Under the pieces are notes generated by a model, which saw only the letters and a list, made by a program, of their open reading frames with translations, was not told the origin of the DNA and did not search any database. Positions 1-5,756 of a stretch of DNA of 7,739 nucleotides are shown piece after piece (position 1 is the stretch's first letter; each line of letters starts with the position of its first letter). Source of the stretch: Chlamydiia bacterium (GTDB lineage Bacteria; Chlamydiota; Chlamydiia; Chlamydiales; JACKPQ01); NCBI GenBank assembly GCA_030433395.1, contig JAUILX010000045.1, positions 1 through 7,739 of the forward strand, written 5' to 3'. The translations under genes were made by a program, and so were the position numbers.

Positions 1-843
1 CACCATACGGGCGGGAATGTGCTAGCGTTTACAGAAGGGCTAAATAGTTATATAAAAACGATTGGCTGCTCAAATACGCAATTTAAGAATCCTCACGGGT
101 TGCACCATCCTGAACATTATACGACTGCACATGATATGGCTTGTATCACAAGGGAAGCACTGAAAAATGAGCGTTTTCGTAAGATTGTAAGTGCAATTTC
201 CCATGAGAGGCCGAAAACAAATAGGCAAGCTAGCAAGGTGATAAAGCAAGGAAACCGCTTGCTACGTCGGACAACGAATTTTTATTATGATAAAGCGCTT
301 GGCATTAAAACGGGATATCATTCCAAGGCTGGTTATACGCTTGTGGCAGCTGCAGAGCATCATGGGCGCACTTTGATAGCTGTAATTTTAGGAAGTCCTA
401 ATGCTCAGCAGCGTTACCGCGATGCGATCAATCTTTTTGATAGTGCTTTTGCAGAAAAAAAAGAGAAGCGCTTGCTATTTCGAGCAGACGAAAATACGTT
501 TCGACATTCGATTAAAGGGGCAAATGCAGCGCTACTTGCCGATCTAAGAGAAGATGTTTGGTATCATTATTACCCTGCCGAAGAGGTGAATCTTCGCAGC
601 TTTTTGCAATGGGATAAATTAACGTTTCCTATTGAAATGGGTTCTCGGGTTGGTGAAATTGTTATCTGTGATGAGGAAGAAAATCCTATTTTGTCTGCAC
701 CGCTTTTTGCTAAATCTCAAGTTCGTTTAGGTCTTTGGTATCGTCTAGTGCGCCATCGCTTATTTCTGGCGGGTATAGGGCTAGGTTTAGTGTTTGTGAT
801 TGTTGTTGCTCAGCCACGCTTTCGCAAATTGCTCAAGCGTTAA
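1..843 (+). CDS. dacF: D-alanyl-D-alanine carboxypeptidase (PBP5/DacF type, peptidase S11), 5' end outside window
   Basis: The enzyme removes the terminal D-Ala from peptidoglycan stem peptides on the outer face of the inner membrane. The frame is open from base 1, so this is the C-terminal 280 residues. The catalytic SxxK and SxN motifs should lie upstream of the window. Visible family marks are the block reading TQFKNPHGL (about 79-105), the KTG active-site triad at 307-315 within GIKTGYHSKAGYTLVAAA, and a beta-rich PBP5_C-like domain (about 460-720, with FPIEMGSRVGEIVI). A hydrophobic helix follows (760-810), then a basic tail, RFRKLLKR, which would be a C-terminal membrane anchor. A GTG at 19 is an internal Val codon, not the start, because homology runs through it. 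The last 57 bp overlap the end of convergent ksgA. Family identity is secure; the paralogue name (dacF against dacA/dacC) is less so. Confidence 0.9.
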   Translation, partial: HHTGGNVLAFTEGLNSYIKTIGCSNTQFKNPHGLHHPEHYTTAHDMACITREALKNERFRKIVSAISHERPKTNRQASKVIKQGNRLLRRTTNFYYDKALGIKTGYHSKAGYTLVAAAEHHGRTLIAVILGSPNAQQRYRDAINLFDSAFAEKKEKRLLFRADENTFRHSIKGANAALLADLREDVWYHYYPAEEVNLRSFLQWDKLTFPIEMGSRVGEIVICDEEENPILSAPLFAKSQVRLGLWYRLVRHRLFLAGIGLGLVFVIVVAQPRFRKLLKR

Positions 844-1563
844 GTTTTCTGCACGTGCATTTTCTGGGATGCCTTCAACTTCTCCAATAATTTTTCTTAC
901 CATTTTGCGTCTTTGAACAAAGGCTTGATAGATAAATGGAAGAATTTTTAGGTCATATTCAGGTTGTTTGGTGGTGAGCTGGACTGCAGCCGACTCAATC
1001 TTGGGTGCGGGATAAAAGCTGTTGGCTGGAATTGTGAATAGGTATTGAGCCGTTGCAAATAGTTGACATTCGAGGGTGAATGGGCCGTAAATTTTGTTGT
1101 TTGGCTGTGCGCAAATGGTGTCGGCCATCTCTTTTTGTATGATAACGGTTAGGGTTGTTATTTGTGGGTGAAGGCGAATGAGTTTTTTGATGATATCTGC
1201 TGCTACGCTATAGGGAAGGGAAGAGATTACTTTTAGTGGGGACTGTAGCTGAGTGTAATCAAATTCAAGCGCGTTAGCTTCAAATGTTTTGATGGCTGGA
1301 AAGCGTTTTTGTAAACTGTTTGCAAAGTTGAGATCAAGCTCAATGGTTGTTAGATTTTGAGTTTTATTGAGCATTTGCTCTGTTACTGCGCCAGGTCCTG
1401 GGCCAATTTCTACAATGTGATCGTCTTTTGAAATATCTGCGGCATTAATTAGTTGTTCGACAACTAATCCATTGATCAGAAAATTTTGCGAAAGAGATTT
1501 TTTTGGATGCGTGTCTAGCGATTGAAGAAATCGCTTTAGCTCACTTAAGCGCGAAAGGCTCAT
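787..1563 (-). CDS. ksgA: 16S rRNA adenine dimethyltransferase KsgA (RsmA)
   Basis: KsgA uses S-adenosylmethionine to dimethylate two adjacent adenines in the 3' terminal helix of 16S rRNA late in 30S assembly. The protein has 258 residues, slightly short for the family (E. coli about 273). The N-terminal KKSLSQNFL block (21-29) and SAM motif I, EIGPGPG (52-58), are canonical, as is the acidic IELD (74-77). The C-terminal half has NSFYPAPKIESAAVQL (181-196) and QRRKMVRK (217-224). Two motif positions are unusual. The usual Asp of the D-A-L motif is Asn97 (NAL), and the NLPY catalytic motif reads SLPY (115-118). The ATG at 1563 lies inside the end of the upstream SurA-like gene (23-bp overlap). 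No good Shine-Dalgarno is visible, so translation is probably coupled. The 3' end is antisense to the membrane-anchor codons of dacF. Confidence 0.93.
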   Translation of the reverse strand: MSLSRLSELKRFLQSLDTHPKKSLSQNFLINGLVVEQLINAADISKDDHIVEIGPGPGAVTEQMLNKTQNLTTIELDLNFANSLQKRFPAIKTFEANALEFDYTQLQSPLKVISSLPYSVAADIIKKLIRLHPQITTLTVIIQKEMADTICAQPNNKIYGPFTLECQLFATAQYLFTIPANSFYPAPKIESAAVQLTTKQPEYDLKILPFIYQAFVQRRKMVRKIIGEVEGIPENARAENLTLEQFAKAWLSNNNHKH

Positions 1564-2608
1564 AATCGGCCGGGATCATCTCTTTGAGATCAGCATCGCT
1601 TAAGTGGTATTTGTCACGAAGAGATGCAAAATAGTCTTTTGCGTATTCCATCGCAAATTGTTGCATGATCTGGTTTTTCAGCTGCTCGCTTACAATTTCG
1701 AATGGGGGAGGTTCTTGATGCAGCTTATCCTTGAGATAAAAGAGGCGCCAAACTGTAGAGTTGTCACGGCGGCTTGTCTGAGCGATAGGAGCACTGAATT
1801 GATTGGGTTTGAGGTCCTCAAGAGCCTGTTTGTGTTGATCAGAAAGTTTGCTCAGCTCTATAGAAAATTCGTCTGAGACGTTGACACTAGGCAAGTCTGG
1901 CTCTTCATTGAATGTTTCTGTTACAGCTTTTGCTCGGGCTTCTAAATCACCGTCTGTGCTCGATGCAATTGCAATCATTTTTTGCGCTAGGTCTTGGCTA
2001 TCGCCTTTGATGGAAAGAACTTGGTAAACCCATGTGTCTTTTGGAGGGTTTTCTTTGACATAATCGGCATATGATTCTTTAATTTTTTTTGGTGTAGCCT
2101 TTTGCATAGCTTTTTGGTGGACGTTCATCCACATGACTCTTTGAACCAGCATCTCTGTTTCGACGTATTGGCGAGCTTCTTCTAAAGACATGCCAATTTT
2201 TTCTAAGCTTTCCATGATGTTAGGGCCAAAGCGTGCTTCAACTTCTTCGCGCACATCTCCTACTGTTACTGTGACTTCTTTGGCTTCAGCTTCGAGTAGC
2301 ATGAGCTCATCATTGATGATGTCGTCAAGTGTACGGCGCCAGCTGCTTGAGTAGTATTGATACATGGGCATCTTATTGCCAATGACTTCAGGATAGTTTT
2401 TGTACAAAAATGCGTTCATTTTTTTGATAACGTCAATCTGTGAAATTGTTTTTCCATTCACTTTAATAAGTGGGCGATTAAGGATGGCGATATCTCTCAT
2501 GCCTTGTTCAGTAGCAGCGACTGCTTGCTGGGTAAAAGAGGGGGTTGCTAGCTCATCGGCAACTAGAAACAAGGGAAGGATTAAAAGGCATAAAAGATAG
2601 TTTCTCAT
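1541..2608 (-). CDS. Secreted SurA-like chaperone / PpiC-type peptidyl-prolyl isomerase homologue
   Basis: This is a 355-residue protein with an N-terminal signal peptide (residues 1-17, MRNYLLCLLILPLFLVA, likely cut before DE), so it should act in the periplasm. Residues about 45-180 resemble the SurA N-terminal chaperone domain: a helical region starting LIKVNGKTISQIDV, then LDDIINDELMLLEAEAKEVTVT. Residues about 190-300 resemble a parvulin (PPIC) domain, with WVYQVLSI at the start and KPNQFSAPIAQTS...VWRLFYLKDK at the end. The usual GGDLG-type centre of an active parvulin is not recognisable, so isomerase activity is doubtful and a chaperone role is more likely. The inferred partners are outer-membrane proteins in transit. 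Its ATG overlaps the stop of the upstream rsmB-like gene as ATGA (4 bp), which suggests translational coupling; no Shine-Dalgarno is evident. In Chlamydia, as I recall, a similar gene also neighbours ksgA. Confidence 0.8.
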   Translation of the reverse strand: MRNYLLCLLILPLFLVADELATPSFTQQAVAATEQGMRDIAILNRPLIKVNGKTISQIDVIKKMNAFLYKNYPEVIGNKMPMYQYYSSSWRRTLDDIINDELMLLEAEAKEVTVTVGDVREEVEARFGPNIMESLEKIGMSLEEARQYVETEMLVQRVMWMNVHQKAMQKATPKKIKESYADYVKENPPKDTWVYQVLSIKGDSQDLAQKMIAIASSTDGDLEARAKAVTETFNEEPDLPSVNVSDEFSIELSKLSDQHKQALEDLKPNQFSAPIAQTSRRDNSTVWRLFYLKDKLHQEPPPFEIVSEQLKNQIMQQFAMEYAKDYFASLRDKYHLSDADLKEMIPADYEPFALK

Positions 2609-3693
2609 GCTTTAGACCATATCATAGTTTGGGCAAAAAAGCCATCCATTTTTCCGCTTTCTGGAAGTGATTTAAAGAGGGGGCCTTCTTTTAGAGAAGG
2701 GTTTTTACAAAATTTGGCAATTTGTTCTTCGTTTTCGCTGGCCAAAATGCTGCACGTAGCATACACGATGCTGCCTCCAGGTTTAAGGCACGTTAGAGCT
2801 TGCTCAAAAATCGCTTGCTGTTTTTCGACCAGCTCTTTGATGGCCTCCGGAGTGAGTTTCCATTTCATGTCTGGGTTGCGTCTAAGTGTTCCTGTGCCCG
2901 AGCATGGAGCGTCAACTAGTACCCAGTCCATTTTTCCCTTTAAAGAGGCTAAGCGGTCGGGTGGAATGATTTGAGCGTTTTGCACACCGGCGCGGTTTAG
3001 GCGTCGTTTGGCCTCTTTTAAGGCGTGAAGCCGTATGTCGTGCAGGTAAAGTTGGCCCTTTCCCTTCATCAGTGGGGCAATAGCGAGTGTTTTGCCGCCA
3101 CTGCCCGCACAAAAGTCCAGAACATGATCGCCAGGCCCAGCCTTAACCATGAATGCAACAAGTTGGCTGCCTTCATCTTGAACTTCAAAAAAGCCTTGTT
3201 TAAACTCGGGTGTTACAAAAAAGTTAATTTTTTTTAAAAAAGTGATGCCAACCGGAGAATGTTCGGTTTTTGCAATTTCGTACTCAGGCCAGAGCTTTAT
3301 CAGCTCATCTCGAGTTATCTTGAGTGCGTTGGCTCGCACAGTTGTTGGCGCAGGCTCATTGAGCGCATTGCAAATTGAGTCATTAAGGTGGTCATATAAA
3401 AATTTTGGAAAACTGACGCGCACATGTTTTGGTAATTGGTCGCGTCCTGGAAATTGGCCATCCAGATATTTTTCAAAGCGCTTTTCCCATGTGGCAGGTT
3501 TACCGATGTAGGCGTCTAATAAACCTTTTAAGCGAATGATTGCATAAACAGTTTCGCTGATCCATTTGCGATCTTTTGAGCCGAGTGACTTATGGCCACG
3601 GAAATAATTTGCCATCAGTGCATCGAGCGGTAGAGTTGAGGCTCCATGCTCATTTAAAATTTTCAGTAGATGATGGTGGCGAAAAGGCAGCAT
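2605..3693 (-). CDS. rsmB: 16S rRNA cytosine-C5 methyltransferase, RsmB/Fmu (NOL1/NOP2/Sun) family
   Basis: The product is a SAM-dependent RNA m5C methyltransferase of 362 residues. SAM-binding motif I is VLDFCAGSGGKT (191-202). Motif IV, DAPCSGTGTLRRNPD (261-275), carries Cys264, and motif VI, ATCSIL (312-317), carries Cys314. These are the two cysteines this family uses for release and for covalent catalysis. FEVQDEGSQLVA (169-180) and the C-terminal GFFAQTMI are also typical. The N-terminus has a short helical region with GSKDRKWISETVYAIIR (38-54), which matches only the end of the NusB-like domain. The protein is therefore shorter than E. coli RsmB (about 429 residues). It is the first gene of the minus-strand set, with a 4-bp overlap to the SurA-like gene. 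No Shine-Dalgarno precedes its ATG (3691-3693). Chlamydial annotations usually call it fmu. The exact target base cannot be read from sequence. Confidence 0.9.
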   Translation of the reverse strand: MLPFRHHHLLKILNEHGASTLPLDALMANYFRGHKSLGSKDRKWISETVYAIIRLKGLLDAYIGKPATWEKRFEKYLDGQFPGRDQLPKHVRVSFPKFLYDHLNDSICNALNEPAPTTVRANALKITRDELIKLWPEYEIAKTEHSPVGITFLKKINFFVTPEFKQGFFEVQDEGSQLVAFMVKAGPGDHVLDFCAGSGGKTLAIAPLMKGKGQLYLHDIRLHALKEAKRRLNRAGVQNAQIIPPDRLASLKGKMDWVLVDAPCSGTGTLRRNPDMKWKLTPEAIKELVEKQQAIFEQALTCLKPGGSIVYATCSILASENEEQIAKFCKNPSLKEGPLFKSLPESGKMDGFFAQTMIWSKA

Positions 3694-3699
3694 TTGATG

Positions 3700-3706
3700 T
3701 ATGATA
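3700..3706. promoter_or_regulatory. Candidate shared -10 element for divergent promoters
   Basis: The 41-bp gap between the divergent rsmB-like and doxX starts contains TATGATA. Read on the plus strand, TATGAT (3700-3705) resembles a sigma70 -10 box for doxX, with a weak -35-like TGGCGA 17 bp upstream (3677-3682). Read on the minus strand, TATCAT (3706-3701) resembles a -10 for the rsmB-like gene. A minus-strand start about 7 bases further on would fall next to the ATG at 3693, giving a nearly leaderless mRNA. This rests on motif resemblance only. Confidence 0.3.
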
Positions 3707-3720
3707 GCAGATCACACAAA

Positions 3721-3727
3721 AAAGGAG
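3721..3727 (+). promoter_or_regulatory. Shine-Dalgarno site of doxX
   Basis: AAAGGAG ends 7 bases before the ATG at 3735. It is one of the strongest ribosome binding sites in the window and fixes the doxX start. Confidence 0.8.
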
Positions 3728-3734
3728 TAGGGCG

Positions 3735-4172
3735 ATGTTCCAAAAAATTGTGACCGCGCTAGGTCGAATTTTAATTGCGGCAATTTTCATTATTAGTGGA
3801 GTGAGTAAACTTTTTAATTGGAGTGGCTCGCTGCAGCATCTCACTAGCGTTCTATCTGATTGGCACGCATATCTTGGGCAAAGCTCGCTTTTTTCAGTTG
3901 CTATTTCACTGGCTCCACTATTGTTGTGCCTTGCCATTGTTTTTGAACTCGTTGGTGGTTGCTCGGTCTTAATTGGATATCGACCAAAATGGGGCGCATT
4001 ATTATTAATTTTATTTTTGATCCCAACAACGATTATCATGCATCATTTCTGGTTTTTAGAAGGTCAGGCGCGCTCTGAAGAACAAATTAGTTTCATAAAG
4101 AATTGTGCAATTTTGGGAGGTTTAATGGTTCTCTGGGCATCTAATATGGGCAGGAAGCGTGCTCCTTATTAG
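3735..4172 (+). CDS. doxX: DoxX-family integral membrane protein
   Basis: This is a 145-residue membrane protein with four predicted membrane segments (about 5-26, 52-80, 87-103 and 121-136). Family features are the N-terminal GRILIAAIFIISGVSKLF (10-27), the ELVGG signature at 71-75 followed by a polar-flanked loop (IGYRPKWGALLL), and a fourth helix starting IKNCAILGG. DoxX proteins are small inner-membrane proteins linked in some bacteria to quinone or thiol redox chemistry, but most have no proven function. The start is fixed by AAAGGAG 7 bases upstream. The stop (TAG, 4170-4172) lies 14 bp inside lnt, so the two are co-transcribed and probably translationally coupled. A redox link to envelope biogenesis is conceivable but not shown by the sequence. 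Family assignment is good; function is unknown. Confidence 0.82.
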   Translation: MFQKIVTALGRILIAAIFIISGVSKLFNWSGSLQHLTSVLSDWHAYLGQSSLFSVAISLAPLLLCLAIVFELVGGCSVLIGYRPKWGALLLILFLIPTTIIMHHFWFLEGQARSEEQISFIKNCAILGGLMVLWASNMGRKRAPY

Positions 4173-5679
4173 TTTTTTGCTTGTTGCCTTTGGCCAAGCG
4201 TCGTTTCATCCAGCTATTGCAACGGTGGCAGCCATTTGTGGATATGCTTATTTTTGGAGAAAGCCTCGCGCTTTTTTGGTGGCATGGGCATTTGGCGCAG
4301 GTGTGCAAGCAGTGCAGCTTTCTTGGTTTGCAACCCCTGAATATCAGGGCGGGTTTATCATTGTTGCTTATATTCTTGTTTGCTTACTTATGGGCCTAAT
4401 GTTTGCAGGGTTTAATCACTTTGTCCAGTCGCAGTATTACAAAAAAGTGCACGGTTGCGTAGCCTTAGCAGGCCTTTGGGTTCTCATCGAATGGGCACGC
4501 CTTTTTATATTTTGTGGCTATGCATGGAATCCAGCTGGTTTAGCACTTGGAGCCACTTTATACGGGCGCCAGTTAGCATCTGTTGGAGGAGTTTTATCAC
4601 TTTCGTTTGCAGTCATGTTCATCAATTTGCTTTGTGTGCGAGCACTACAGAGTAAGAGAATAGCCGATATTGGGCTTTGGTTGGTCGCAGCTTGCGTACC
4701 CTTTGCATTTGGGATGCTCAGAGTAAATGATACGAGTGGCTCTGTTGCGGGGCGCGCCCTATTGATTCAATCCGGGCTTTATCCCGATCAAAAATTCCCC
4801 CTATTTCTAGGTAAGCAATCATTTGTGCCTTTAGATGCTCAGTGGGATTTAGCTCTGAAAGAAGTTGAAAAAGCAGACTGGATTGTGCTTCCTGAATCAG
4901 CGTTTCCCTTTGGCGCTCATCTAGGAGTGTTAAGCCAAAAGCAGGTGGATCGTTTGTTTATAAAGCATTTTGGAAACCCTACAATAAATCGCCTACCTGT
5001 CTGGTCAAATTTGTTAATTGCTAAAGAAGTTGCTCAAATAATGAACGCTGAGGTGGTTTTAGGGTTAGACGATGGGGATTACAACGCAGCTTTTCACATC
5101 ACCCCTGGAGGGCAAATCACGCGCTGGGAAAAGATGCGGCTTTTACCTATAGCTGAATGCTTGCCCTTTGAGTGGCTCAAGCCTCTAGCTGAAGTTTATG
5201 GGATCGATGGAGAATTTAAACCAGGAAAGAGCATATCGGTGGCTAAAGGCCAAGTGCCGCTTGCGGTATCGATCTGCTATGATGAGTGTTTCTCAAATTT
5301 AGTGCGAAATGGTAGGGTAAAAGGCGCTAAATTATTGATGAATTTAACAAACGATGCTTGGTATCCTCACTCGCGCTTAAATCGTTGCCAGTTCGAGCAT
5401 GGCAGGTTGCGCAGCGTCGAAAATGGCATTCCGCTTTTAAGAGTTTGCAACACCGGTGTTACAGCTGCCATCGATTGCTACGGTCGCACCATTGATTCAC
5501 TTGAGGGTGAGCAAAGCGGGAAGTTGCTCATTGATGTCCCCATGCATGAAAAGCAAACTTTTTATTCGGCGCTTGGAGATTTTCCTCTAATTTTCTTCTC
5601 ATTTGCAAGTGGTATAACTTTTCTTTTGCGTTGCTTAAAAAAATCTAACTACGCTACCCTCGTAGAAAGATATCAATAA
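4159..5679 (+). CDS. lnt: Apolipoprotein N-acyltransferase
   Basis: Lnt transfers an acyl chain from phospholipid to the N-terminal cysteine of lipoproteins in the inner membrane, the last step of lipoprotein maturation. The 506-residue length matches E. coli (512). The first ~190 residues are hydrophobic and multi-spanning, with LAGLWVLIEWARLFIFCGYAWNPAG cut here as WVLIEWAR and GYAWNPAG typical of the family. A carbon-nitrogen hydrolase domain follows (about 195-460). The catalytic triad is present: Glu246 in VLPESAF, Lys325 in EKMRLLP, and Cys373 in SICYDE. Glu333 (IAE) matches the supporting Glu of E. coli. A C-terminal membrane helix spans 475-493. The GTG start at 4159 overlaps doxX by 14 bp. 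AGGAAG (4152-4157) sits too close for ideal spacing, so coupling to doxX translation is likely. A later TTG (4177) would cut into the first helix. The stop codon coincides with the start of a palindrome. Confidence 0.93.
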   Translation: MLLISFLLVAFGQASFHPAIATVAAICGYAYFWRKPRAFLVAWAFGAGVQAVQLSWFATPEYQGGFIIVAYILVCLLMGLMFAGFNHFVQSQYYKKVHGCVALAGLWVLIEWARLFIFCGYAWNPAGLALGATLYGRQLASVGGVLSLSFAVMFINLLCVRALQSKRIADIGLWLVAACVPFAFGMLRVNDTSGSVAGRALLIQSGLYPDQKFPLFLGKQSFVPLDAQWDLALKEVEKADWIVLPESAFPFGAHLGVLSQKQVDRLFIKHFGNPTINRLPVWSNLLIAKEVAQIMNAEVVLGLDDGDYNAAFHITPGGQITRWEKMRLLPIAECLPFEWLKPLAEVYGIDGEFKPGKSISVAKGQVPLAVSICYDECFSNLVRNGRVKGAKLLMNLTNDAWYPHSRLNRCQFEHGRLRSVENGIPLLRVCNTGVTAAIDCYGRTIDSLEGEQSGKLLIDVPMHEKQTFYSALGDFPLIFFSFASGITFLLRCLKKSNYATLVERYQ

Positions 5680-5741
5680 CTGATGTTACGCGAAAGGTCG
5701 GATTCAGATGCGCAAGCGAAGGTTTTGCGTAACATCAGTTA
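5677..5741. repeat. 65-bp palindromic element with 15-bp perfect inverted repeats, TA at both ends (MITE-like)
   Basis: TAACTGATGTTACGC (5677-5691) is the exact reverse complement of GCGTAACATCAGTTA (5727-5741). In RNA the stem extends inward by a G-U and three A-U pairs (5692-5695 with 5723-5726), giving 19 pairs around a 27-base loop (5696-5722). The left arm begins on the lnt stop codon. No run of U follows on either strand, so it is not a standard intrinsic terminator. Both ends are TA, the target duplicated by IS630/Tc1-mariner and some IS5-type elements. Deleting 5679-5741 would restore CAA-TAG, a stop codon in the same place. A miniature transposable element is the best reading; a regulatory or processing hairpin is the alternative. 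The palindrome itself is certain; its origin is inferred. Confidence 0.75.
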
Positions 5742-5747
5742 GTAACT

Positions 5748-5754
5748 GGAGAAG
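5748..5754 (+). promoter_or_regulatory. Shine-Dalgarno site of lpxC
   Basis: GGAGAAG lies just after the palindrome, with GGAG ending 5 bases before the GTG at 5757. It supports the GTG over the in-frame ATG at 5775, which has no such site. The site lies 6 bases outside the palindrome stem, so folding of the stem would leave it accessible. Confidence 0.75.
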
Positions 5755-5756
5755 CT

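Noticed and set aside
19..21. dacF starting at GTG 19
   Set aside because: The frame is open to base 1 and the preceding residues (HHTGG) fit the conserved region after the SxN motif, so the gene starts upstream of the window.
1604..1876. 90-codon plus-strand open frame inside the SurA-like gene
   Set aside because: It is antisense to a gene with signal peptide and domain matches; no ribosome site or family resemblance.
3228..3241. T run followed by A run, resembling terminator debris
   Set aside because: It lies inside the rsmB-like gene and encodes FLKKINFF in frame; no GC-rich stem is attached.
3650..4039. 129-codon minus-strand open frame across the divergent gap
   Set aside because: It is antisense to doxX and overlaps the rsmB-like start, with no recognisable family or ribosome site. 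It is a shadow frame.
5736..5748. Second small palindrome CAGTTAGTAACTG overlapping the right arm
   Set aside because: Only 6+6 bases around one base, so too tight for a full RNA stem. It arises because the sequence beside the element resembles its end, and is probably chance.
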